A stretch of DNA of 64,000 nt from CAIUGU01 sp963819685 (GTDB lineage Bacteria > Pseudomonadota > Gammaproteobacteria > Steroidobacterales > Steroidobacteraceae). Below the pieces are notes generated by a model. The model did not search any database. It was not told the DNA's origin and saw only the letters and a list, made by a program, of their open reading frames with translations. Below are positions 18,961-27,370 of this stretch, in pieces. The stretch lies in contig CAWFXI010000003.1 in the NCBI GenBank assembly GCA_963819685.1, positions 124,001 to 188,000 of the forward strand, written 5' to 3'. A program made the position numbers and the translations under genes. Every line of letters starts with the position of its first letter. Positions within the stretch are counted from its first letter, which is position 1.

Positions 18961-19113
18961 AGGGGGATGCAAAGGCACTTGCATCCCCCTGGCAATTCGA
19001 GCCACGGATGACTCGGCGCAATCGACGAGTGCCAACTCGTTGATTTCGGGAGCCGGTGAAAATCACATTTTTCGTCGGCTCCGGATGCAAGAGGCAGGGA
19101 TAGACTCTTGCAT
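18961..19113 (+). repeat. compound hairpin repeat, full-length copy
   Basis: Five consecutive stem-loops: 18961-18990 (AGGGGGATGCAA / TTGCATCCCCCT), ~18998-19015 (short, CGAG/CTCG), 19020-19045 (AATCGACGAGT / ACTCGTTGATT), 19049-19082 (GGAGCCG / CGGCTCC with inner GAAAA/TTTTC) and 19085-19113 (ATGCAAGAG / CTCTTGCAT). The same order occurs on the opposite strand at 38031-38180, and the last two stem-loops are the unit duplicated at 9044-9195. It lies between the nudC stop (19129) and the NRDE start (18909), both on the minus strand. Confidence 0.85.
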
Positions 19114-19128
19114 CAACCTGTTTACCGC

Positions 19129-20046
19129 CTACCGCGGTTCTGCCTGCCACCAGTCGCGGATGAGGCGGTACGAAATCGATTGCAGGGGCGGCAGCAGTAC
19201 CTGTCCGGAAGCAAGCTCCGCACGACTGAACCAGCGGGCATCCTCCAGCTCGCCGTCGCGACAGGCTATTGTGGAGTTCAGGGCGCGCGCCGTGAATCCC
19301 AGCATCAACGAGGCAGGAAACGGCCACGGTTGGGAAGAGTGGTAGACGTGGCGGGCCGTTTCGATCCCCGTTTCTTCAAACACTTCCCTCGCGACTGCGT
19401 CTTCGAGGCTCTCCCCGGGTTCCACGAATCCGGCAATGGTCGAATAACGGGAGGGCGGCCATTCGGCCTTCCTTCCGAGCAGGGCCCGTTCATCCTTTCC
19501 TTCACCTCTGCTGACCAGCACGATCACAGCAGGATCGATGCGCGGGAACTGCTGGGTGCCGCAGCGGCTGCATTTCAGCAGGTGGCCGGACCGGCTGCTC
19601 GAGTTGGGCGCACCACACGATCCGCAGTAACGATGCTGCGCACGCCAGTGGATCATGGCCCGCGCATAGGCCAGCAATCCGGCTTCATCGCCCGATAGCA
19701 GTCCGCCGATGCCCCGCAGATCCTGGAATTCCGCGTCCGCGGTCAGGGGCGGCGGTATCTTTCCAGTCACCTCGAAGGCAAAACACAACCGGCTCCTGAA
19801 CTCGCCCAGCAGGATCAGATCTTCTGACGTTGCAACATGTGGCGCGGCCTGCTGCCAGGTCAGCATTCGCGCAACTGGCGACCCCGCGCGCTGTTCGATC
19901 AGGTTGCGTGTCTGCCAGACGGGGACCAGCAGCGCTTCGGGTTCGCTCTGCAGCTCAACCAGCCACTCCCTGTCGTCCCTGAGCTGGGAATTCCGGATGA
20001 CGTAAGGCCCGGCGAAAATATTCGACTGACGATGCGGATCGGACAT
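19129..20046 (-). CDS. nudC: NAD(+)/NADH diphosphatase NudC
   Basis: 305 residues. A four-cysteine zinc ribbon (CGSCG ... CSRCG, residues ~140-160) precedes the Nudix box GFVEPGESLEDAVAREVFEE and then the NudC-specific SQPWPFPAS motif. These three elements together identify NudC, which hydrolyses NAD(H) to NMN(H) and AMP and, in E. coli, removes NAD caps from RNA 5' ends. The N-terminal domain is divergent, as usual. Transcribed on the minus strand; the compound hairpin repeat lies directly after its stop and may act as its terminator. Confidence 0.95.
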   Translation of the reverse strand: MSDPHRQSNIFAGPYVIRNSQLRDDREWLVELQSEPEALLVPVWQTRNLIEQRAGSPVARMLTWQQAAPHVATSEDLILLGEFRSRLCFAFEVTGKIPPPLTADAEFQDLRGIGGLLSGDEAGLLAYARAMIHWRAQHRYCGSCGAPNSSSRSGHLLKCSRCGTQQFPRIDPAVIVLVSRGEGKDERALLGRKAEWPPSRYSTIAGFVEPGESLEDAVAREVFEETGIETARHVYHSSQPWPFPASLMLGFTARALNSTIACRDGELEDARWFSRAELASGQVLLPPLQSISYRLIRDWWQAEPR

Positions 20047-20076
20047 GGATAGCAGTCTAGTTCGGCAGCAGATTCC

Positions 20077-20670
20077 TCATTCTAGCAATGCCTTCCTGCC
20101 GGGAAGCGCGCGACAGACGCGGCGGCCATTGTTCTTGATCCGGCAGAGTGGGCAGCAATCCGGTGCAATGATGTAGGCATCGCGTACGAACGCACCGTTG
20201 CAGACCGGGCAACGTTCAACCTTCAGCTCTTCGCCAAGTCCAAGCGCAAACAGCAGAAACCACGCGTGCTCGAACGACAGCTGCGAGGAGTGCCACAGGT
20301 ACTGGTAGGTCTCAAAGGCATCGCAGAACCGGTCCCCGAATTCGAGGCTGCGATGTGCCGCCGGGGTGCTGCGACAGAGTTCCAGCAGGCCCACCGTCGC
20401 GAAGATCCCGGCCAGTAGCGATGCCTCCAGGTGCGCAGACGCATTGCGCGTAAAGAAGGCGACTTGCCGGGGTGACTTGCCCCGTTTGCGACGCACCCCG
20501 GATTCCTCGGGACTCGTCTTGACGTAGGTCTTGTACAGCTTGCGGATCCGGTCATCAGTCAGTCCTGTGCACAGGCGGATCGTGCAGGTCCTGGCCTCAT
20601 GGCGAATCATCCGCAGCGCGAGATCAAAGCGCAGCAGATCGCGGGTATAGCGATGGTCTGTGACACGCAA
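20077..20670 (-). CDS. FlhC-like transcriptional regulator
   Basis: 197 residues from a TTG start at 20670 with GGAG six bases upstream. The order of features matches FlhC: an N-terminal helical region (RDLLRFDLALRMIRHEARTC), LTDDRIRKLYKTYVK resembling its DNA-binding region, GKSPRQVAFF, LSFEHAWFLLFAL, and a C-terminal four-cysteine zinc site CPVC...CPLC. FlhC with FlhD activates flagellar operons in many gamma- and betaproteobacteria. No flagellar genes are in the window and no clear FlhD lies beside it. It may have been recruited for another regulon. It is divergent from the gene at 20820 across a palindromic operator. Confidence 0.75.
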   Translation of the reverse strand: MRVTDHRYTRDLLRFDLALRMIRHEARTCTIRLCTGLTDDRIRKLYKTYVKTSPEESGVRRKRGKSPRQVAFFTRNASAHLEASLLAGIFATVGLLELCRSTPAAHRSLEFGDRFCDAFETYQYLWHSSQLSFEHAWFLLFALGLGEELKVERCPVCNGAFVRDAYIIAPDCCPLCRIKNNGRRVCRALPGRKALLE

Positions 20671-20763
20671 TGTGGACTCCCTGTCCTCAAGTAATGGGTT
20701 TCGATCGGCTGTTGACCGCCTCGATTCCCGGCTTGGCAGCGATCAGCAGCTTATGGCATAAAT

Positions 20764-20795
20764 ACCATATATGGTCCAAACGGACCACATGTGGT
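20764..20795. promoter_or_regulatory. palindromic operator candidate with nested palindromes
   Basis: ACCATATATGGTCC (20764-20777) and GGACCACATGTGGT (20782-20795) form a 14-bp inverted repeat with two mismatches around AAAC. Each half is itself a palindrome (CCATATATGG, CCACATGTGG). It lies in the 150-base gap between the FlhC-like gene and the divergent gene, where a dimeric or tetrameric regulator would bind, and it covers the -35 position of the rightward promoter. Confidence 0.6.
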
Positions 20796-20798
20796 AGT

Positions 20799-20804
20799 TA
20801 TAAT
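20799..20804 (+). promoter_or_regulatory. -10 element TATAAT
   Basis: A perfect TATAAT sits immediately after the palindromic operator and 16 bases before the ATG at 20820. No good -35 hexamer lies 17 bases upstream; that position is inside the operator. This suggests an activator-dependent or repressible promoter with a very short leader. Confidence 0.5.
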
Positions 20805-20819
20805 GCCCTTATAGCTCTG

Positions 20820-21479
20820 ATGAAGACAATGAAAATACCAAGAAGTTATGTGTCACCCACACCAATCCTGTCAGCCGGAGCGGTTGCTGTGCTGGCCGGG
20901 CTGAACCGCGACTACCTCGACTTGCTGATCGTCGGGTGGCGGGACGGGCTCGATCTGCTCGGGACGCCAGTGATGCGCGAGCTGGGCACAGCGCCGCCAG
21001 CGATTCTCGATTCCATTGCGGCGTGTTCCTACTCTCTGTTTGCGTTCGACTTCGCCTCTACGCAGGGTGCAGTCGATCCACCCGCACCACAGGTGCACGA
21101 CCCAGTCACGCAACGCTACAGCGTGGGTCCCTGGGAAGTCGGTGCCTGGCCCGCATTCACGACCACCGCGTTATTTTTTGCCTGGCATCTGAGTTGCAAC
21201 AGTCCGCTGTCGGCGCGCGTGATGCTCGGACTGTCGGCCACTGATGCTGACACCATTGCCGCGCTCGAGCCATGGCAACTGCGACACCTTGCAGGTCGAC
21301 AGCCAGCACCGCTTCGACCGCGTTGGTCCGGCAATCCCTGCTTCTGGCCTGACCTCGTGAGGTTCGCCGACAACCAGCACCCACTGCGACTCGCGCTTGC
21401 ACGGCTGCTTGGAGTGCAGCTGCTCGCGGCCGATCTGCAAGCTCCTCCGCATGGCTCAGCGCGGCGTCGGGGGACGTGA
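20820..21479 (+). CDS. protein of unknown function, divergent from FlhC-like regulator
   Basis: 219 residues from ATG 20820; ATG 20829 is an alternative start. The frame is open upstream to 20670, but it would run through the promoter and operator. I do not recognise a family with confidence. The N-terminal part (ILSAGAVAVLAGLNRDYLDLL) is helical, and the C-terminal part has a LEPWQLRHLAGRQPAPLRPRW segment, then NPCFWPDLVRFA and LGVQLLAADLQ. The conserved-looking tryptophans and the divergent pairing with an FlhC homologue suggest it could stand in for FlhD or be a co-regulator, but this is a guess. No signal peptide or clear membrane helix. Confidence 0.6.
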   Translation: MKTMKIPRSYVSPTPILSAGAVAVLAGLNRDYLDLLIVGWRDGLDLLGTPVMRELGTAPPAILDSIAACSYSLFAFDFASTQGAVDPPAPQVHDPVTQRYSVGPWEVGAWPAFTTTALFFAWHLSCNSPLSARVMLGLSATDADTIAALEPWQLRHLAGRQPAPLRPRWSGNPCFWPDLVRFADNQHPLRLALARLLGVQLLAADLQAPPHGSARRRGT

Positions 21480-21522
21480 CGCCCAGGGCAGCGGGACAGT
21501 ATCGTGCTAGTCTTCGCGGCTC

Positions 21523-22461
21523 ATGAAAGCCTTGTCATTGCGTCAGCTCACCAAGACCTACAAGAACGGAGTCCAGGCCCTCAAAGGCATCGATCTGGAC
21601 GTTGAGGAGGGTGATTTTTTCGCCCTGCTGGGACCGAATGGCGCGGGCAAGACGACGGCAATCGGAATTGTTACGTCGCTGGTCAACAAGACCAGCGGCA
21701 AGGTTGAAGTCTTCGGTTACGACCTCGACACCCAGCTCGAGTATGCCAAGTCCTGTATCGGCGTGGTGCCGCAGGAGATCAACTTCAACCAGTTCGAGGC
21801 CGTCTCGACCATTCTGGTGAACCAGGCAGGGTTCTACGGTATCCCCCGGGCCGTTGCGCGGGATCGCGTCGAGAAGTATCTCACGCAGCTCCAGCTGTTC
21901 GATAAGCGAAACGCCATAGCGCGCAGTCTTTCAGGTGGCATGAAGCGTCGGCTGATGATCGCACGGGCGCTGGTCCACGAGCCCCGGCTTCTCATTCTCG
22001 ATGAACCGACGGCTGGCGTGGATATCGAAGTGCGTCGCTCCATGTGGGAGTTCGTCCGGAAGATCAACACTGCCGGTACGACCATCATTCTGACCACGCA
22101 CTATCTCGAGGAAGCGGAAACGCTGTGCCGGAACGTCGCGATCATCGACAAGGGCCGGATCATCGAGAATGACCGTATGAGCCGCGTATTGCGCAAGCTC
22201 CAGGCTGAAGTTTTCGTCTTCAATCTGCGTGAGCCGCTGGCGGCGGCGCCTGATCTGCCCGGTTATCCCATGGTGATGCCGGACGATCACACGCTCGAGA
22301 TCGAAGTATCCAAGGAACAGGGCCTCAACGACATTTTTACGCGTCTGACGGCACAGCGTATCGATGTGCTTTCCATGCGCACGAAGACCAACAGACTCGA
22401 GGAGCTGTTCATGCGACTGGTGGAAGGGCCCAAGCCGCCTGCCAAAGGGGATGCACGGTGA
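21523..22461 (+). CDS. ABC-2 type transporter ATP-binding protein (YadG-like)
   Basis: 312 residues with all ABC ATPase motifs: Walker A GPNGAGKTT, signature SLSGGMKRRL, Walker B RLLILDEPTAGVD and the switch histidine in ILTTHYLEEAE. The C-terminal ~90 residues are the extension typical of ABC-2 exporters of the YadG/CcmA type. It pairs with the permease immediately downstream, whose GTG start overlaps its stop (22458-22461). The substrate is not evident. The start at 21523 lacks a strong ribosome-binding site, but the first residues (MKALSLRQLTKTYKNGVQAL) fit the family. Confidence 0.93.
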   Translation: MKALSLRQLTKTYKNGVQALKGIDLDVEEGDFFALLGPNGAGKTTAIGIVTSLVNKTSGKVEVFGYDLDTQLEYAKSCIGVVPQEINFNQFEAVSTILVNQAGFYGIPRAVARDRVEKYLTQLQLFDKRNAIARSLSGGMKRRLMIARALVHEPRLLILDEPTAGVDIEVRRSMWEFVRKINTAGTTIILTTHYLEEAETLCRNVAIIDKGRIIENDRMSRVLRKLQAEVFVFNLREPLAAAPDLPGYPMVMPDDHTLEIEVSKEQGLNDIFTRLTAQRIDVLSMRTKTNRLEELFMRLVEGPKPPAKGDAR

Positions 22462-23261
22462 GTGCCACGCCAGCCATGCAGGGCAGCAGCCGTTTCGGCG
22501 CCAACCTGACCGGCTTCAAGACCATAGTCATCCGCGAGTTCAGCCGCATCATGCGCATCTGGGGACAGACGCTGCTGCCTCCGGCGATCACGGCCACCCT
22601 CTACTTCATCATCTTCGGCAGCCTGATTGGCGGGCGCGTCGGCGACATGGGTGGTTATACCTATCTGCAGTACATCGCTCCCGGCCTGATCATGATGTCC
22701 ATCATCACGAACTCGTACGGCAATGTCGTGTCGTCGTTCTTCGGCGCGAAATTCGGCAAGCACATCGAGGAACTGCTGGTGTCGCCGCTGCCGAACTGGC
22801 TGATCGTCACGGGTTACATGTGCGGGGGGATCCTGCGCGGCCTGCTGGTCGGCAGCGTCGTGACGCTGATTGCGCTGTTTTTCACGCGGCTGCAACTGGC
22901 GCACGCATTGATCGTATTGTCGGCGGTGCTGCTGACGGCGATCGTGTTCTCGCTGGCCGGCATGATCAACGCCATCTTCGCGAAGAACTTCGATCAGATC
23001 ACGTTCATCCCGACTTTCATCCTGACGCCGCTCACCTATTTTGGCGGCGTGTTCTACACGATCTCGCTGTTGCCGGGCTGGGCACATACCCTCTCGCACG
23101 GCAACCCGATCCTCTACATGGTCAATGCGTTCCGGTACGGGTTTCTCGGTGTTTCGGACGTCAGGCTATCGGTCGCCTACACGATCATGATCGGTTCTGC
23201 CGCCGCGCTCTTCATCGCCTGCGTGTGGCTGCTGGAAAGAGGCACGGGGACGAGGGAATAG
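22458..23261 (+). CDS. ABC-2 type transporter permease (YadH-like)
   Basis: 267 residues from GTG 22458. Six hydrophobic segments are visible, in the arrangement of ABC-2 membrane proteins: for example LLPPAITATLYFIIFGSLIG, YLQYIAPGLIMMSIITNSYG, LIVLSAVLLTAIVFSLAGMI and the typical PTFILTPLTYFGGVFYTI. Together with the overlapping ATPase gene it forms a two-component exporter (two copies of each subunit). YadGH-type pairs are widespread and of unknown substrate. It is followed by a long inverted repeat at 23266-23409. Confidence 0.93.
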   Translation: MSATPAMQGSSRFGANLTGFKTIVIREFSRIMRIWGQTLLPPAITATLYFIIFGSLIGGRVGDMGGYTYLQYIAPGLIMMSIITNSYGNVVSSFFGAKFGKHIEELLVSPLPNWLIVTGYMCGGILRGLLVGSVVTLIALFFTRLQLAHALIVLSAVLLTAIVFSLAGMINAIFAKNFDQITFIPTFILTPLTYFGGVFYTISLLPGWAHTLSHGNPILYMVNAFRYGFLGVSDVRLSVAYTIMIGSAAALFIACVWLLERGTGTRE

Positions 23262-23265
23262 AAGA

Positions 23266-23409
23266 CGTGAACAGTGAAGTGTGAAAGGTGAAAAGCAGGA
23301 AAGTGGAAAGTCGGTTGAAGGACCAAGCATTCATGGGGAACTAAGTCCCAGCTGACAATTCCGCAGAAAGACCTCTCCTACCCTTCACTTTCATCTTTCA
23401 CTGTTCACG
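23266..23409. terminator. long inverted repeat between convergent genes
   Basis: CGTGAACAGTGAA (23266-23278) is exactly complementary to TTCACTGTTCACG (23397-23409), and pairing continues imperfectly inward through GTGAAAGGTGAAA-like heptads. It occupies nearly all of the gap between the permease stop (23261) and the ydbL stop (23414). Its symmetry would suit a two-way transcription terminator. There is no T-run of the classic type. Confidence 0.5.
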
Positions 23410-23413
23410 ACCT

Positions 23414-24025
23414 TCACTTCTGCTTCCACGCCCCGCCGGCGTCCTTGTAGTACCAGCCACCGCTCGCACGTTCCACCCAGCGCTGTGCAAAAGTCTTGCG
23501 GATATCTGCTTCCCATTCCGGGTGACCATTGGCTTTCGCGATCTCGCGATACAGATTGGTCCGATCCGAGTTCTCGTCGCTGACCAGCTTGCGCGCGTTG
23601 TTCCGCTCCGGCAGCGGAATGAGGTTCTGGTCCCGCACGTCGATCATGCCGTCATTCGTGAAGCCGATCGCGCCCGAGGTGTAATACGGCTGGAGCGTCG
23701 CATGCCGCGCTTCCATCGATTGCGTAATGGCACGAACGGCCGGCGTTGCGATGTTGAGGTCGGCCTGGGCGTGGGCGGAAGGGATCAGGAACTGCAGTAC
23801 CGTGCCGGTCGCAGCCAGCAGCAGTCGATGCGCCTGTTCAGGTGCTGACAACGATGATTGGGGCCGGTTTTCCGTAGTCGGCTTCTGCGCAGGGCCCCAG
23901 ACGTCCTCGATGATGCGGTCAGCGGCTTTTTCCGCGGCGGCAGCCGGGAAATACACGTTGATGGTCACGCAGGCCGACAGCAACAGGCAAACCGCGGCGA
24001 ACTTGACGGGAATGTAGCGACGCAT
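23414..24025 (-). CDS. ydbL: YdbL family protein (DUF1318), predicted lipoprotein
   Basis: 203 residues from ATG 24025, chosen for its strong GAGGAG ribosome-binding site and because it opens a lipoprotein signal peptide with lipobox LLSAC. The next residues TINVYFPAAAAEKAADRIIE are the DUF1318 hallmark, and the C-terminal half (AITQSMEARHATLQPYY...) is the rest of the domain. In E. coli YdbL is the periplasmic partner of YdbH and YnbE in an intermembrane phospholipid transport system. Here it lies 183 bases after ydbH and carries its own lipobox, which E. coli YdbL lacks. No separate YnbE gene is visible between them. Confidence 0.85.
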   Translation of the reverse strand: MRRYIPVKFAAVCLLLSACVTINVYFPAAAAEKAADRIIEDVWGPAQKPTTENRPQSSLSAPEQAHRLLLAATGTVLQFLIPSAHAQADLNIATPAVRAITQSMEARHATLQPYYTSGAIGFTNDGMIDVRDQNLIPLPERNNARKLVSDENSDRTNLYREIAKANGHPEWEADIRKTFAQRWVERASGGWYYKDAGGAWKQK

Positions 24026-24127
24026 CGAGGTCTCCTCACAAGCGGCAGTGACGGGGAGCATACCGCGTCATCGCTAAACCGGGGCTGAATCCCGAAGGGG
24101 ACAGGGGAAGCGGAAACGGAACAAGAA

Positions 24128-24207
24128 AAGGGGATAGGGGAGGATGGTGTGAAATTCGGATTCCGGACTGATCCCCTGTCCCCTATCCCCTATCCCCTAT
24201 CCCCTTA
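24128..24207. repeat. CCCCTAT heptamer array with inverted copy
   Basis: About three and a half copies of the heptamer CCCCTAT run through 24170-24207. A complementary GGGGATAGGGG block lies at 24129-24140, so the region can fold into a hairpin. It sits between the ydbH stop (24209) and the ydbL start (24025) on the minus strand and would be transcribed between them. The same heptamer occurs at 30614-30644. Confidence 0.7.
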
Positions 24208-24208
24208 T

Positions 24209-26337
24209 CTATTCCACCACCGGCCCTTCAGATTCCATGATTGCCCTGATCTGGGCGACGAGGCGCGGCCAGTCGACCCGGGTTGCATTGCCGATCACAT
24301 CGATTCTCGGCAGCCCGCGCCCCTTCACCAGATAGTAGCCGCCGTTCGGCGCCGGATCGACGCCATCCATCAGGCAGATTTCATTCGTAAGCGTGCAGGA
24401 GATACCGAGACGGTCATAGTTGAAGTCATCGAAGAACCGCATGAAACCGCTCGACAGCGCAGCCCCGACGCCTGCTCCCCCGCCACCGAGATTGCCGATG
24501 TTCTGGACGGCACGCTGGCTGATGCGATGGCGCGAGCGGTCGTCCGGCGGCGTGTAGAGGCGGGCGTCAAATTCCACGGGCATCCAGTTGAACAGCACCA
24601 GCTCATTGACGTAGCCCGACAACCGCCCCGTGATCCGGCCGAATTCAAACGCCGAGGTAACCTGCTCCAGATCCAGGTTGTAGATGTCGATGCTCGAATA
24701 CAGCCGTGGCCAGTCGCCGAAAGGCTCTTCCAGGCGCAGGTTGCTGATTTCCAGCCGGCCGTCGAATATCCGTGCCTGCAACGTGGTCGCAAGCGTCAGC
24801 ACGCCATTGTCCAGGCGGAGATCCGAGATCTTGCCGCCGAGCTGTCCACCGAATTCCGGCCAGCCGAATGCCCGGGACAGCCGCTGCACACTGACGGGAA
24901 GCAGACTTGCATCGAGCCCGAAGGCCATTTCGGGCAGGCCTGCGTCATGGACGGTGAAACGATCGAGCTCCAGGGCACCATCGAGTAATGGAATCCGCGT
25001 CGCCACCAAGCAGCTCAAAATCCCGGTCCCTTGTCCGGAATGCCAGCGATGTGGCGCCGACGTCGAGCCCCAGTAGCAGGCCGCCTTCCAGTTCGAGGTG
25101 CGAATCGCGACTCGCACCCGCCTCGGTTCCATCCTGCCAGTGAAAGTCTCCGCTCAACCCGTACAACGCGAGCTTGCCTGCGCCATCATCTGCCGATACA
25201 GAATCGATCATCAGATCCAGTCGTCGAGGCTGGCCTGCGCCGATAACCACCTGGCCCGACACCGACCCGGCAGTCTCGAGGTTCTTGAAGCCCGTCGCCA
25301 CGAGAAAGGGCTGCAGGTAACTCACGTAGACTCCGGGAAACTCGAGGCGCTCGATATCGAGGGCGGCCTGCTCCACGATTGACGCGGCACCCGGATTCAC
25401 GACGGCGTTGCCGCGCGCCTTCAATACTTCATGATGGTCGACGGTAAACTTCGCAAGCTCGATGCGGCCATCGTCATGTCTGCTTCCGGTGGCAGTCGCG
25501 CCAAGTGCGTGAACACCGAAGTCGAGAAAGACGGGTTCCGCATAGGCCTGCCCCCCTGAGCTGTGCACCTGCACGTCAAAGTCGCCACTGGCTCTGGTTG
25601 CGTTCGACTCTGCCATCGATCGCGAGCTTGAGTTTGTCACTCGCCAGCGTGCCGGCTGCATTGGCTGCCGTCAGTTCCGAGAATGCCGACTTGAATTCTA
25701 CAATGGCAGGTGTCGTTCCCTTGCCCTGCGCGGTGGCTTCCAGACTCACGATTCCTGAGGTGGTGAGACCGGGCAAAGGCACCGACCACTGCCGCGCCAG
25801 GTCGAGCAGAGTCTCGAGCCTTACCGCCCGCAAGATGACCGCCCCAGTCCAGGACTGGTCGCGCAGCGAGCCTCGCACGCGAGCCTCGCCGCCGCCTACC
25901 TGCAGGCCTTCAACGGCCAGTTCAAGTGCACCGCTCGCGAACACATAGGACAGTGCGGCGCGGAATCGCTGTCTACCCAGGGTGGGTAGCACGGCATCGA
26001 CTGTTGCCCGCGCACAGGTGATACGTCGCGCCTCCAGGTCGAACTGCGGGCAGTCGATGGCGATATTGCGCAAAGGTTCGGGCATGCCAGCGATGTTCAT
26101 CACAGCTGCCCTGAGGCGCGCCCCGCGGGGTCTGTTTCCGGAGGGCTCAAGCGGAACTTCCAGTTCCAGGTCGCGCACCGACCAGCCGTCGCCCTCGATT
26201 GCAGCCACGTCGACGGTCGTGGTTTCCATGGCGTCGGCAGTCCGTGACTGCAACAAGCTGAAGCCAAGGACCAACAGGCAGGTCGCGGCCGGAAAGTCCC
26301 GAAAGACGATGCAGAAACCAAAGGTGCGGGCTGACAT
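24209..26337 (-). CDS. ydbH: YdbH family intermembrane phospholipid transport protein; frame broken twice
   Basis: Three frames encode one protein of about 708 residues: 26337-~25590, ~25590-~24996 and ~24996-24209. Removing one base from the plus-strand GG at 25590-25591 gives NQSSGDFDVQV, and removing one from CC at 24995-24996 gives GGDAIPLLDGALELD. The start ATG 26337 leads into an N-terminal hydrophobic segment (CLLVLGFSLLQS). The body is a beta-rich AsmA/TamB-like chain. The C-terminal block (LFNWMPVEFDARLYTPP, GLPRIDVIGNATRVDWPRL) is diagnostic for YdbH. E. coli YdbH is an AsmA-like bridge for phospholipids, redundant with TamB and YhdP. Formally disrupted, probably by sequence error. 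Confidence 0.8.
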
Positions 26338-26508
26338 TGAGGATTCCACTTCCACATCGTGCCGGTAAATTTTCTGCACCGCACACGCGCAGCCGGAGAC
26401 GATGAGCCGGCGTAACTGTTGTACTCTAGCGGACCTGAGGGTGGCCTGCTGGCGCCGATTCATCAGCTAAGAACCTCAGCCAATCGATCTGCCTTGAGGA
26501 TCCTCATC

Positions 26509-27348
26509 ATGCGTTACGTACAGACTTTCGGAATCGCGGTCGTTCTGGTTCTCGCTGCAGGCTGTGGCCAGAAGTCAAAGCAGGCCGACGCGGATGCTCC
26601 ACCGGCCCTGCCTGCAGCCGTGCAAAGCGATGCACCTGCTGCCATTGCCGCGGCGCTTGCGAGTACCGAGCGACTCGCAGGGGACGCAGATGAAGATGCG
26701 CGTCGACACCCAAAAGAAGTGCTGGAATTTCTGGGTATCGAACCCGGCATGCGCGTGCTCGATTTCTTCGCTGGCGGTGGCTACTACACCGAACTGCTGT
26801 CGCGGGTAGTTGGCGCCGACGGGACCGTCATTGCCTATAACGATGCCTTGTTCACCAAGCCGTTTGGTCAGCGTCTGAACGAGCGCCTGAGCGGCGGCCG
26901 CCTGGCCAACGTCAAGCCTCTGGTTGCGGCAGCCAACGACCTGGCTCTCGAGCCCGGCGAACTTGATGCAGCGATCTTTGTCATGTCCTTCCATGATCTG
27001 TACCACCGTCCCGAGGACGGCGCCGCTGCAACGGATGTATCCCGGGTGGTTGCCAGGCTTTACGAGGCCCTGAAGGCAGGCGGCATTGTTCTGGTGCAGG
27101 ACCACACGGCAATTGCAGGTGCCGAAGTGGTTGAGGCAGCCAACACCGTGCATCGCATCGACCCGGAAGCCGTCAAGCGCGAATTCACGGCGGCCGGTTT
27201 CACTTTCGATGGCGAAAGCCCGATATTCGCCAATCCGGCCGATGATCATTCGAAGATGGTCTTCGATCCGGCCATACGCGGCAGCACGGACCGCTTCATG
27301 ATCCGCTTCCGCAAGCCGCTGCCCGTGGATGCACCGCGTACCGAATAG
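26509..27348 (+). CDS. exported (lipoprotein) class I SAM-methyltransferase-like protein, copy 1
   Basis: 279 residues from ATG 26509, with GAGGA upstream. The N-terminus is a lipoprotein signal (VLVLAAGCGQ). A Rossmann methyltransferase fold follows: GMRVLDFFAGGGYYTELLS is the SAM-binding loop, with AGGIVLVQDH later. The segment STERLAGDADEDARRHP before the fold and TVHRIDPEAVKREFTAAGF near the end recur in copy 2 directly downstream. SAM is cytoplasmic, so an exported methyltransferase is puzzling. The fold may bind another ligand, or the signal may anchor it differently. It forms an operon with copy 2 (22-base gap). Confidence 0.85.
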   Translation: MRYVQTFGIAVVLVLAAGCGQKSKQADADAPPALPAAVQSDAPAAIAAALASTERLAGDADEDARRHPKEVLEFLGIEPGMRVLDFFAGGGYYTELLSRVVGADGTVIAYNDALFTKPFGQRLNERLSGGRLANVKPLVAAANDLALEPGELDAAIFVMSFHDLYHRPEDGAAATDVSRVVARLYEALKAGGIVLVQDHTAIAGAEVVEAANTVHRIDPEAVKREFTAAGFTFDGESPIFANPADDHSKMVFDPAIRGSTDRFMIRFRKPLPVDAPRTE

Positions 27349-27370
27349 CTCAAGGCCCAGGGGGATCACA

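Noticed and set aside
24170..24207. Short regular repeats considered as a CRISPR array
   Set aside because: The unit is seven bases with no spacers and no cas genes nearby; it is a simple tandem repeat.
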